From assembly GCA_028706415.1 (NCBI GenBank), contig JAQWBK010000002.1:1-39246 (forward strand): 39,246 nucleotides of DNA. The letters run 5' to 3'. Shown here piece after piece: positions 17,724 to 27,021 of this stretch (the first letter of the stretch is position 1; every line of letters starts with the position of its first letter). The position numbers and the translations under genes are program-made. The notes under the pieces were generated by a model. That model saw only the letters and a list, made by a program, of their open reading frames with translations, searched no databases and had not been told where the DNA came from. Origin of the DNA: Oscillospiraceae bacterium (GTDB lineage Bacteria > Bacillota > Clostridia > Oscillospirales > Acutalibacteraceae).

Positions 17724-18713
17724 ATGGATTTGCAAAAAGCTCTACAAAATAAATCAAAATTGCATATAAGCACCCATAACAAACAACATATCGGAAATTT
17801 TCTCTTTTTTCTGTTTCGGACGGCGTTTTTTATTGGCATGAGCTATGTATTGCTTTTTCCGCTTATTGTAATGCTATCCCGTGCTCTTCGCCCATACAGC
17901 GATATGTACAACCCCAGCATTGTATGGATCCCCAGCAAGATTACATTTGAAAATTTCAGTTATGCACTCAAGGCACTGGGCGGTTGGAGCTCTATTTATA
18001 AAACATTACGTATTGTGTTTGTTAGTACGCTGCTGACCATGGTTTCCTGCTCTATGGCAGGTTATGGGCTTGCCCGATATCGCATTAAAGCGGTGCCGTT
18101 TCTGACAGCCATTGCCGTTTTCACCTTTATTGTTCCGATTCAGACCTATGTAATTCCTATATTTATACAATTTCGGTTTTTTGATTTTTTTGGAATCGGT
18201 TCTTTGATAGGACTGTTTACCGGCGAAAAGCTGGTAGTCAATCTCACCAGTTCAGAAGCCATATACTATATACTCAACATTCTCGGTAGTGGCACTCGTT
18301 CGGGACTGTTTATCCTGGTGTTCATGCAGACATTTAAAGGGATACCTCAGGAGCTGGAGGATGCATCACGCGTTGATGGCTCGGGGGAATTCAGAACATT
18401 TTTTCAAATAATGCTGCCAAATGCGGTTCCCGGCTTTATTGTAACCTTTGTAATGTCGATGGTTTGGCAGTGGAACGATTATTTCTTCCCATCAGTGGTA
18501 TACCGTCAGGACTTTTTCCTATCCAAAAACATGATGCAACTTCGGGTGCTCGCGACCAAAGCCCTTGGTCTCAATTCATATGCGACCAATCTTTCAGAAA
18601 CAGTGGTTATGTTCGCTGGTTGTTTTATTTATATTGCACCGCTGCTGTTAATGTATATGGTTGCACAAAGATACTTTTTGCAAAGTGTCGAAAGAACGGG
18701 AATTACAGGATGA
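17724..18713 (+). CDS. Carbohydrate ABC transporter permease (MalG-type), second system
   Basis: GAGGAG RBS before ATG 17724; TM segments; EAA-loop LEDASRVDGSGEFRTFFQIMLPNAVPG. Confidence 0.92.
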   Translation: MDLQKALQNKSKLHISTHNKQHIGNFLFFLFRTAFFIGMSYVLLFPLIVMLSRALRPYSDMYNPSIVWIPSKITFENFSYALKALGGWSSIYKTLRIVFVSTLLTMVSCSMAGYGLARYRIKAVPFLTAIAVFTFIVPIQTYVIPIFIQFRFFDFFGIGSLIGLFTGEKLVVNLTSSEAIYYILNILGSGTRSGLFILVFMQTFKGIPQELEDASRVDGSGEFRTFFQIMLPNAVPGFIVTFVMSMVWQWNDYFFPSVVYRQDFFLSKNMMQLRVLATKALGLNSYATNLSETVVMFAGCFIYIAPLLLMYMVAQRYFLQSVERTGITG

Positions 18714-18760
18714 TTGGAAAATGAATTATAGATATAAATTATTAAAACAGGAGTGATTTT

Positions 18761-19582
18761 GTGAGAAAGCGAATTTGTCTAATACTAATCGCAGGACTGA
18801 CATTAACCATGATAATGTCGGGTTGCGGAAACGGGGATTCCGAGGTGTCAAGCGATTCAAAGGTCACTTCCACATCCGATACCAATCAGCAAACCGAGAC
18901 AACAGTTTCCGAAAGTACAACGGTTAAAAAGACCGTAACAAGCACGACAACAAAGCCCTCTAAGGGGGAAAGCATAATCGGTAATGTTTCAGATTTACGA
19001 ACAGAATATAAACGACTTCCGAATTTTGAGAAACTTTCACAAGCCCAATTAGAGCAGGTAATATCCAGAGCCGATATTACCAAGCTCAGCATAAGCAAGG
19101 ACAAGGCGCATATAGCAAAGGGTGCAAACGCCGCGATAAAATTCGAGTATATCAGCACATCATCATGGGCACAGACCATATTTGCCAAAAAACTTGATAA
19201 ACCTCTTTCCAATGGAGCTGGAGAAACTTTTATTATAGACCCGGTAGAGGAACCCCTTGACGGTTATAAAGGATTGCGCTTTTGGATAGATTTGACCAGA
19301 CCGGAAGGAAAAGCAACCGAGAAGATGGAGCTAGTTTTCTTTATGGGCAACTGGTCAGCAGGATATCGCAGCGATAATCAATATACCGTTACCCTTCCTG
19401 ATAACAACTATAAGGGGTATATTACTCTTCCCTTTGACAAGTTTGTCAACGGTTACAAACCCGACACCTTACAATGCAACAAAACCACAATTGATTATTT
19501 TGCATTTAAACTACTTACTCCGAATGTGAAAGACACAGTCATATATATATCCGGCTTTCAAGCATATCGTGAAGTCTTTTAG
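18761..19582 (+). CDS. Lipoprotein with Ser/Thr linker and one beta-sandwich (CBM-like) module
   Basis: GTG start; lipobox MIMSGC; Ser/Thr-rich linker; C-terminal module (YKGLRFWIDLT... GYITLPFDKFVNG) resembles modules of the 24772-26910 protein. Confidence 0.75.
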   Translation: MRKRICLILIAGLTLTMIMSGCGNGDSEVSSDSKVTSTSDTNQQTETTVSESTTVKKTVTSTTTKPSKGESIIGNVSDLRTEYKRLPNFEKLSQAQLEQVISRADITKLSISKDKAHIAKGANAAIKFEYISTSSWAQTIFAKKLDKPLSNGAGETFIIDPVEEPLDGYKGLRFWIDLTRPEGKATEKMELVFFMGNWSAGYRSDNQYTVTLPDNNYKGYITLPFDKFVNGYKPDTLQCNKTTIDYFAFKLLTPNVKDTVIYISGFQAYREVF

Positions 19583-19621
19583 TTTACTGGAATTTCAAAA
19601 ACAATAGGGGAGGAAAACAGA

Positions 19622-22600
19622 ATGAATAAGAAAAAGAGTCTGGCGTTAATAGCGGCAATAGTTTTGCTTTTTACCATGGTTATGACGACGTCATTTATTG
19701 TGGCGGTTGCGGCAAACTACACGGTAGAGACTAATATTGATCAGGCTTATCTAACAGGCATGGGTTCGAATATATTAAAGGGAAAAACACTGCTAGAAGG
19801 AAGCGACTGGTCTGAGGCTAAATCCAGCAACTATAACGGCACCTATTATTTAACAGACGGGGTTCTTGTTCATAAAAAGGATCTCGGGAACCTGTACTAT
19901 GGCAATTTAGGCGTGCTGTTTTATAACAGCATAAATAAAATGTTTGTATACGATTTAGGCGCAAACTATACAGCAACCAAAGCCTTGGTTGCCGGCATCT
20001 ATGATGCTGCCGAGAACTATTGTATAAATGAATACAAGCTTTTTTTGTCTACGGACAAAAAAACACTGTTTACGGATGAGAGCCTGATTGTGCATTACAC
20101 TAATAACCAGTGGGTTGCAGGGGATGAAGTGAATTCACCCGGTGCGGCACAGGCATTTCTGTTCAATCAAGACACCCAACCAAGCGGACGCTATTTCGGT
20201 ATTCAATTAGTAGTCCCCAACAGCAGAACCATAGTTGACAAGACTGCTTACCTTAACCAGTTTGGTCTGTACGGCATGCCCGCGGATTATACGGTAAATA
20301 ACGAGGTCCAGCAAAGCGATGTTACCGCGTTGGGCGGCAACATCTTGAAGAATAACAGTAAATTGTATAATGCGGCAGATCCCGCAGCATGGGTAGAAAT
20401 TACTAGTTCTAGTAATTATAACGGAGTACCTTTTTTGAATGACGGAGTTCTGCGTCATTCCCAAAGCGGTGGCACCCTATATCGCGGTGAGGAAGGCTTG
20501 ATTTTCTGGGCCGGTTCAGGGAAGAAATATGCATACGATATGGAAATTTCATACTCGGCGGAGGATATACTGGTCGCAGGCGGCTATGATATGACCGGCG
20601 GCGGGGCGGATTACAGCATATCGGAATATAAGGTATTTTTATCGAATAACAAGGTTGATTTATTCAGTGATGCAAATTGCGTTATATACTACATAAACTC
20701 TGAAAAGGCTCCTGCACAATGGTTTGAGTACAATGACCTAGCTCAAAAGCCCACCGGACGATATTTCGGTGTTGAAATAATAAAAAGCAATGAAACCTCA
20801 ACCAATGTATACCTTAACCAGTTTGGCGTGTACGGATATCCGGCGGGATATACGGTGGTTGACGGTCTAAAGCAGAATACCACGATTGATGAGTTTGGAC
20901 AAAAGCTGGGTTCGAATATTTTAAGCAAGAAAACATTAGAGGTATATTCAGATGGTACCTATTCGGCCCCAACATACGGCAGCGATGGTTATTCATCGGT
21001 ATCAAGGTACACGGATAACACCGTCTATTCTGCCCACACTACTTTTTATGAAGGCAACGGAAAGATGCTTGCATACGACATGCAGGATACCTACCAAATC
21101 AGCAAGTTGATGGTTGCCGGCATTTACGACACTGCGGTAAATAAATGCATCGCGAAATATAAAATCTTCATATCAGATTCAAAGGATGCTTTATTTAATG
21201 ATGAAAATTGTGTTGTAAGTCACACAAACAACGCATGGGCGGCAGGCTCGGACAGCTTCTTGGGAGGGGCACAGGCCTTTCTGATAAATCATGACAGCTA
21301 CATTACAGGACGGTATGTTGGATTTCAGTTTGAGGATGCTTCTTGGACCGAAACCGTTGTGAGAATCAGTGAGCTGGGCGTATACGGTTCACCGGCAAAC
21401 GGCAGGTTTACGGTATCCCAAGGGGTCACTCAGCTGGAATATAACAAACAAGGTACGAATTTACTCACCGGAAAAGATATGTATAAGAATAATATTGATA
21501 CCAATGCATTCAGCCTAGTTACCAAGGATAGTACCGGCAGAGCGACTTCTGAGCTCGCCAACGACAATATTACCCAACAGCTTCGTTGGTATGATAATGC
21601 TAAAAATTATGGGACAATGCTCTATTACAACCTCGGTGATGCGTATGAAATTGAGAAGCTGGTGGTTGCGGGAATATATGATTCGGTAAACAACTATTCG
21701 CTGGCTCATTATGAGATCTACATTTCTAACAGCCTGGATACCCTCTGGAATTCTTCCAGCATGGTTATCGATTATTACAACACAGCCTATAAGCCGGGCA
21801 GCACCGGTGATCTCATGGGTGCCGTGCAATTGTTTGAATTCACTAATGGCAATCTGCCCAAAGGTCAGTATTACGGTATACATATTCCCGACTCGATGGC
21901 TCCGTTGTATCCGACAAGCCCGGCAAACTATTTTAAAGAGCTGCGTATCAGCGAGCTTGCGGTTTTTGCCAACAAAGCTAATGCGGGTTATACCGTAACC
22001 CAAAATATGACCCAAGAGGAATATGAAGCTCTTGGTAACAACATATTGAGCGGTAAAAAGCCTTACGACACGAACTGGTCGCTTATTGAATATGACAGCT
22101 CCGGTTATCGCAAGACCGAATGGCTTACAGACGGCACACTCGTGGGAGTCCCGCTTGACCTTGCGGTTGATTTCTGGAATGGTGACGGAAAAAAGCTTGC
22201 TTATGATATCGGGCATGGGGATTATATTGACAGGTTACTCGTTGGCAGCTGGTATTCACCCACCGATAATCAAACACCGGCAAATTATAAGATTTATGTT
22301 TCAAATACGCAGGAAACCCTTTGGAATACCGAGAATTGTGTAACGAATTATTATAACAACGCATGGAAGGCAAATTCCTCGGTGAATGCGGGCAGCACCC
22401 AGCTGTTTACCTATGGCGTAGCTGGGGCGGAGCTTCCATACGGACGATACATCGGCTTTGAGTTTGTGGATTGTAATGTCACCTCTGCAACGCTTCGGCT
22501 TTGGGAGATTGGCGCGTATACCATGACCGAGATTCCGGTTGCGGATAACGGTATTACCGCGATTCAAAGGGTGGCAAAGGATGGCGAGGCTTATGATGTT

Positions 22601-24361
22601 CCGGCCGGAAGCGGTTCGCTGAAGGTAGGAAATATATCAACCGGCAATCATACCCTGACGGTAACCGACCAAAATGGCGATAATCATGTATATTTTGTAG
22701 CCGATGGCACGGTTACATATCAGAGTCAGTTTACAAATTCCACCACATTCCTAGGCTCTGCTATTCGTGTGCAGAATCCGCAGGGATTGCGTTTCAAAAC
22801 CTCAATGACCAAATTGGCCAGAGATTCGGGTAAAATCATTGAGTATGGCACGGTTGTGGCAAAAAAATCGGCGCTGAACGGCAAGGAGCTGGTGGTCGAT
22901 TCACCCGATTATACAAGCATTAAAGCCGTTGCATTTAATGCCACCGACGGAACCGAAATTATCTATGGGGAAAATGAAACAACGGTAGAATATACAGTGG
23001 CTTTGTATAACATTGCCCAGAGGAACTACCGCACATATTATTCTGCAAGACCATATATGATTTGTGAGGATGCGAGTGGAAACCTATTTACAGTCTATGG
23101 TGAGACACAAACCAAGCGAATTCTTTCTGTTGCCGAACAAGCAAGCACCGAACTGGAAAAATACAGCCCGATTGTTCAGGAATATATTATGTCGATTGTA
23201 AACAACAGTGAAATAGCTACCATTTCTCAGGCATATGCAACATCCCTCAATGTGACACCGGAAATGCTGCAACAATCAGTTGTATCCGAAGGGAACAAGG
23301 CAAGAATTGCTAAGGTACTTAGAAAAGCTGCCTTGGGTGAGGATATTACCCTTGGGGTATTGGGAGGCTCAATCACTGCCGGTGCATCGGCATCTCCCGG
23401 AAGAGCATACGCTAATCGCGTAAGGGATTGGTTGCAGAATGAATTCCCGGATACCAATGTAAAATTGGTGAATGCGGGAATTGGCTCAACCACCTCTATG
23501 GTTGGGGTTCACAGAATTGAAGCCGATCTACTTAAATACGACCCCGACCTGGTTATTGTTGAATATTCGGTCAATGAATCGGATTCTCAGCTTACATTTG
23601 AAAATGTCATACGCCGTGTTATGTTGGAGGAACAGGAAATCGGGTTGATTATGCTGTTCACCATGAGGGATAACGGATGGAATAACCAGGATGCAGAGAT
23701 ACCGATTGGTACTCATTACGGTGTTCCTATGATCAGCTATCGCGATGCCATCTGGCCGGCCATTGAAGACCCGAATAATACCGATTTCGAATGGGGTACA
23801 GTCGGAGCAGACACTGTTCATCCCAATAATAAAGGTCATGAGATTATTGGTGCTCTAATCGGGGATTATCTCGCAAGGCTCTATTCCGAGATTGATACAA
23901 TCGGCACGACCGTTCCCGTATTGCCGGATGTTATGTTCACCGATATATACATGGATGCTATTCTTTATACCTCCGCAACACTTCCGAAGGATATGATCGT
24001 TTCTCTGGGAAGCATGGCGGTTAACACCAACGCTTTTCATCAGTTTAAGAATGGCTGGACGGCGACCTACGATGGCAATGCCGCCCAACCGATGGTACTT
24101 AATCTGGGGCCATGTCAGTCTGTAACCCTCCTAATCAGAAGAACGGCAAAGGCAGGTGCGGGCAAGGCTCTTGCACAGCTTGAAACACATTCAAGGCTGA
24201 TAACAAAAACATGTTCGAATGCCTACCCGGGATTGAACGCCGATTATGCCGATGCCATACAGCTTTTTACCACCGACACAGCTGAGGATATGGTTCTTAC
24301 TATTACACCTGAGCTTACAGAAGGCCAGTATTTTACTCTGCTTGGTATTATGATTGCTTAA
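19622..24361 (+). CDS. Large secreted multi-modular SGNH/GDSL hydrolase with five tandem discoidin-like repeats
   Basis: 1579 aa; signal peptide; five repeats starting xYTVxxxxxQ...GxNIL; C-terminal SGNH blocks GVLGGSITAG, VNAGIGSTTS, VEYSVNES, DTVHPNNKGHE. Confidence 0.87.
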   Translation: MNKKKSLALIAAIVLLFTMVMTTSFIVAVAANYTVETNIDQAYLTGMGSNILKGKTLLEGSDWSEAKSSNYNGTYYLTDGVLVHKKDLGNLYYGNLGVLFYNSINKMFVYDLGANYTATKALVAGIYDAAENYCINEYKLFLSTDKKTLFTDESLIVHYTNNQWVAGDEVNSPGAAQAFLFNQDTQPSGRYFGIQLVVPNSRTIVDKTAYLNQFGLYGMPADYTVNNEVQQSDVTALGGNILKNNSKLYNAADPAAWVEITSSSNYNGVPFLNDGVLRHSQSGGTLYRGEEGLIFWAGSGKKYAYDMEISYSAEDILVAGGYDMTGGGADYSISEYKVFLSNNKVDLFSDANCVIYYINSEKAPAQWFEYNDLAQKPTGRYFGVEIIKSNETSTNVYLNQFGVYGYPAGYTVVDGLKQNTTIDEFGQKLGSNILSKKTLEVYSDGTYSAPTYGSDGYSSVSRYTDNTVYSAHTTFYEGNGKMLAYDMQDTYQISKLMVAGIYDTAVNKCIAKYKIFISDSKDALFNDENCVVSHTNNAWAAGSDSFLGGAQAFLINHDSYITGRYVGFQFEDASWTETVVRISELGVYGSPANGRFTVSQGVTQLEYNKQGTNLLTGKDMYKNNIDTNAFSLVTKDSTGRATSELANDNITQQLRWYDNAKNYGTMLYYNLGDAYEIEKLVVAGIYDSVNNYSLAHYEIYISNSLDTLWNSSSMVIDYYNTAYKPGSTGDLMGAVQLFEFTNGNLPKGQYYGIHIPDSMAPLYPTSPANYFKELRISELAVFANKANAGYTVTQNMTQEEYEALGNNILSGKKPYDTNWSLIEYDSSGYRKTEWLTDGTLVGVPLDLAVDFWNGDGKKLAYDIGHGDYIDRLLVGSWYSPTDNQTPANYKIYVSNTQETLWNTENCVTNYYNNAWKANSSVNAGSTQLFTYGVAGAELPYGRYIGFEFVDCNVTSATLRLWEIGAYTMTEIPVADNGITAIQRVAKDGEAYDVPAGSGSLKVGNISTGNHTLTVTDQNGDNHVYFVADGTVTYQSQFTNSTTFLGSAIRVQNPQGLRFKTSMTKLARDSGKIIEYGTVVAKKSALNGKELVVDSPDYTSIKAVAFNATDGTEIIYGENETTVEYTVALYNIAQRNYRTYYSARPYMICEDASGNLFTVYGETQTKRILSVAEQASTELEKYSPIVQEYIMSIVNNSEIATISQAYATSLNVTPEMLQQSVVSEGNKARIAKVLRKAALGEDITLGVLGGSITAGASASPGRAYANRVRDWLQNEFPDTNVKLVNAGIGSTTSMVGVHRIEADLLKYDPDLVIVEYSVNESDSQLTFENVIRRVMLEEQEIGLIMLFTMRDNGWNNQDAEIPIGTHYGVPMISYRDAIWPAIEDPNNTDFEWGTVGADTVHPNNKGHEIIGALIGDYLARLYSEIDTIGTTVPVLPDVMFTDIYMDAILYTSATLPKDMIVSLGSMAVNTNAFHQFKNGWTATYDGNAAQPMVLNLGPCQSVTLLIRRTAKAGAGKALAQLETHSRLITKTCSNAYPGLNADYADAIQLFTTDTAEDMVLTITPELTEGQYFTLLGIMIA
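19715..22527 (+). repeat. Five tandem coding repeats (~180-195 aa each), starting near 19715, 20285, 20846, 21404 and 21986
   Basis: Shared signatures: YTV....Q....LG.NIL; LVAGIYD; YKIFIS....LF; GRYFG..; YLNQFGVYG / RISELGVYG. Confidence 0.85.
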
Positions 24362-24580
24362 GCTAAAAGGGAAGCACTGTTAAGAAATGAGGAAGTTACA
24401 GGGGGAAATATCTGGTTGGATTACGATATGGGATCGGGTATTGATGACGCGATTTGTCTTGCCTGTTTTTTGCAGCAGGTCGACTGGCCTGATCCAGCGA
24501 CCTCAAATGCGGTACGCACAGTCATACATTCCCCCAAGCCGCGACAAGAGCAGGCTGAGAACTTCCCAGCTTTCATTTAA
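24362..24580 (+). pseudogene. Possible remnant of an inosine/uridine-preferring nucleoside hydrolase N-terminus
   Basis: Frame read as EEVTGGNIWLDYDMGSGIDDAICLACFLQQVDWPDP...*; IWLDYDMGSGIDDAxxLA resembles the nucleoside hydrolase DxDxGxDD metal site; stops after ~70 codons, no full-length partner. Confidence 0.38.
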
Positions 24581-24617
24581 CTTTACAGAATGATGATAAT
24601 TTGAAGGAGGGAAAGAG

Positions 24618-24728
24618 ATGAATAAAAACTATCAGGCTCCAAGCATGGAAATTCAGCTACTCACCTTAAAGGACCATATTACAACAAACAGCGATGTTTT
24701 ACTCGACTCGGAAAACTTGGATGTTTAA
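24618..24728 (+). CDS. Small peptide ORF (36 aa) MNKNYQAPSMEIQLLTLKDHITTNSDVLLDSENLDV
   Basis: Strong RBS (GAAGGAGGGAAAGAG) before ATG 24618; TAA at 24726-24728; below the track's length cutoff. Confidence 0.72.
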   Translation: MNKNYQAPSMEIQLLTLKDHITTNSDVLLDSENLDV

Positions 24729-24771
24729 TAGTACCAAAAATACAATTTAAAATGTGAAAGGGGTTAATCTT

Positions 24772-26910
24772 GTGAAGTACAAAAAAGTACTTGCAAACGC
24801 TTGTGTCTTATCATTGGTTTTGTGTCTTATCGTAGGTTCTATGGCATTTTCTATAATGGCGGCTACCGAATATGAATATGTAGAATCACAGTTCTTTAAC
24901 GAATCATCTCAGCAAATTTGGGATCTTTGCAAGCTAGAAGGAGCCGACACCACGGTAACGGCAGGAATTACAGATCCGACACATAAACCGGCAGGCGTTG
25001 CGTCCTCAATAAAGCTGCACTCTGCCGGGACAGCCAGTTATCCCGCTGTTTACTTCTGGAATGAGAAAAACACGGGCGGGCGTATACCTCACGGCAATCT
25101 GTTTGGAACTTCAAAAGCAATAGAGTATGAAGGTATCCGCATTTGGCTGCAAACAGATAGCACGAATTTCTATAGCAAAATTATGATTTATATCGGGGAT
25201 ATGTATACCGGATACTGGCCATCCAGTTTTTATCAGTACATGTATATTGTCCCCGAGGGCGGGCAGAACGGCTATATTGACATACCGTTTGCGAGCTTTG
25301 TCAACGGAAGCGGTGTTGCACTTCCTGTAGGCGATGTTCTGGACTTTATCACCATAAAGCTTAATGATTCGGCCAAAAAGGTGGAAACCGATGTCTATAT
25401 AGCCGACCTCAAGCTGTATCGTGAAAGTGATGTCACCACCACGTCAACAACAACTACTACGGCAACCACAACCACAGCTTCAGCTGCAACCACCACAGAT
25501 ACCACTACCTCTTCCGCCTTGGATGCAACCACAACAACTACTGCTAATACAACCACAACCGATCCTCAAGATAAGTATGAATATCTTAAATCCGATTTGT
25601 TTAACAATGCTACACAGGAGATGTGGGATAAAGTTAAATACGAAGGCACCAATACCAAGGTTACAGCCGGAATTACAGATTCTGCGCATAAACCCACAGG
25701 CGTTGCTTCCTCATTCATGTATCATACGGCGGGTACAACCAATTATCCAGGAACTTATTTCTGGGAAGAAAAAGCAGGTGGTACACGCGCACCCTTTGGA
25801 AGCTTGTTTGGAACAGCCAATGTAGCTGATTATGAGGGCATACGTTTATGGCTGCAAACCGCTGACAGTAATCAGTACAAGAAAATCATCATCTGCATTG
25901 GCACCATGAGTGGGAATAGCTACTGGCCAAGCAGTACAACAGGATTTTACACCTATACCTTAACCATTCCGGATGGTGGACTGGATGGATACTTTAACAT
26001 ACCATTCTATTCGTTTACAAACAATTTGGATGAATCAATACCGGTTGGAGATGCCCTGCATTTTGTCGCTTTCAAATACTCCGATTCTTCGATGAGAGTA
26101 TCTGACACATATTTTGCCGACCTCCAGCTGTACCGCGAAAAGGGTAATCTCCCCGACGACAATAATGACGATACCGATACCGAAGAGCCGATTATATATG
26201 AGTATTTGAGATCCGAATTGTTTAATGATTCTACCCAAGGCATGTGGGATAAGTCAAAGTATGAGGGCGAAGGCAATATCGTTACAGCAGGAATTACAGA
26301 CGCTGCGCATAAGCCTGCAGGAGTGGATTCGTCATTTAAATTCCATACAACCGGATCATCCTTTTATCCCGGAGTCTATTTTTGGGAAGAGAAGGCCGGA
26401 GGGCAGCGCGCACCTTTCGGAAATCTGTTTGGAACGGCAAAGGTCAGTGAATATGATGGCATACGGCTTTGGATACAAACAGCGGACAATAATGCGTTCA
26501 ACAAATTAATTATATACATTGGCTTTATGTCCGGTTCCACTTACTGGCCTAGCGATGCAGTAGGCTTTTATATGTGTAATGTAGTCTATCCGGCAGGAGG
26601 CCAGAACGGGTATGTAGATATCCCGTTTGAAAGCTTTAAGAACAAGCAGGAGGAGCCGATAGCGGTTGGAGACGCCCTTAACTTTATTGCATTTAAGTAT
26701 TCTGACAGCACTATGAGGGAGTCCGATACTTATTTTGCCGACCTGCAGCTTTATCGTCAAAAGGGTTCCGATTCCGGTTCGAAGTCTCCCGGAACAGGTG
26801 AAAGCAGTACATCAACCTTGTTTATTATACTGTTTGGTGCATTCATAGTTGGTACCGGCTCGTACATTTATGAAAGAAAAGTGAACAAACGCCGCAGAGC
26901 CGACAAGTAA
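24772..26910 (+). CDS. Secreted three-module (CBM-like) protein with Thr-rich linker and putative SPxTG sortase signal
   Basis: GTG start at 24772 (track uses GTG 24754); signal peptide; modules at about 24868-25428, 25573-26142 and 26194-26763; C-terminal SPGTGE + hydrophobic span + KVNKRRRADK. Confidence 0.8.
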   Translation: MKYKKVLANACVLSLVLCLIVGSMAFSIMAATEYEYVESQFFNESSQQIWDLCKLEGADTTVTAGITDPTHKPAGVASSIKLHSAGTASYPAVYFWNEKNTGGRIPHGNLFGTSKAIEYEGIRIWLQTDSTNFYSKIMIYIGDMYTGYWPSSFYQYMYIVPEGGQNGYIDIPFASFVNGSGVALPVGDVLDFITIKLNDSAKKVETDVYIADLKLYRESDVTTTSTTTTTATTTTASAATTTDTTTSSALDATTTTTANTTTTDPQDKYEYLKSDLFNNATQEMWDKVKYEGTNTKVTAGITDSAHKPTGVASSFMYHTAGTTNYPGTYFWEEKAGGTRAPFGSLFGTANVADYEGIRLWLQTADSNQYKKIIICIGTMSGNSYWPSSTTGFYTYTLTIPDGGLDGYFNIPFYSFTNNLDESIPVGDALHFVAFKYSDSSMRVSDTYFADLQLYREKGNLPDDNNDDTDTEEPIIYEYLRSELFNDSTQGMWDKSKYEGEGNIVTAGITDAAHKPAGVDSSFKFHTTGSSFYPGVYFWEEKAGGQRAPFGNLFGTAKVSEYDGIRLWIQTADNNAFNKLIIYIGFMSGSTYWPSDAVGFYMCNVVYPAGGQNGYVDIPFESFKNKQEEPIAVGDALNFIAFKYSDSTMRESDTYFADLQLYRQKGSDSGSKSPGTGESSTSTLFIILFGAFIVGTGSYIYERKVNKRRRADK
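24868..26763 (+). repeat. Three intragenic module repeats with a poly-Thr linker between 1 and 2
   Basis: Each module: YEYxxSxxFN(x)S/ATQxxWD..K.EG...TAGITD..HKPxGV.SS...YPG.YFWEEKxGG.RxPxGxLFGT...YxGIRLWLQTxD...GY.xIPF.SF.N...PVGDAL.F..xKxxDS...D.YxADLxLYRxK; poly-Thr/Ala linker 25435-25563. Confidence 0.9.
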
Positions 26911-26924
26911 CAACAGCTTAGGAT

Positions 26925-26968
26925 AAAGGGGCGACCTACCTTGCGGTGTACGGCCGCCCCTTTATTTC
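26925..26968 (+). terminator. Rho-independent terminator-like hairpin
   Basis: AAAGGGGCG (26925-26933) pairs with CGCCCCTTT (26955-26963), followed by a T-rich tract TTTATTTCTT. Confidence 0.75.
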
Positions 26969-27021
26969 TTAAATTATTACTCTTAACGATTATTTGGTAA
27001 GCAGAAAGGTAAGACCATAGA

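Noticed and set aside
21515-22216. 233-aa minus-strand ORF
   Set aside because: Lies wholly inside the 1579-aa repeat protein on the opposite strand; no recognisable domain; the sense frame is clearly coding.
25435-25563. Short-period repeat resembling a satellite or CRISPR-like tract
   Set aside because: It is a codon-level poly-Thr/Ala linker without fixed repeat-spacer periodicity; no CRISPR array seen anywhere in the window.
25421-25825. 134-aa Gln/Pro/Leu-rich plus-strand ORF
   Set aside because: Out-of-frame reading of the Thr-rich linker codons (ACN repeats) in the tri-modular protein.
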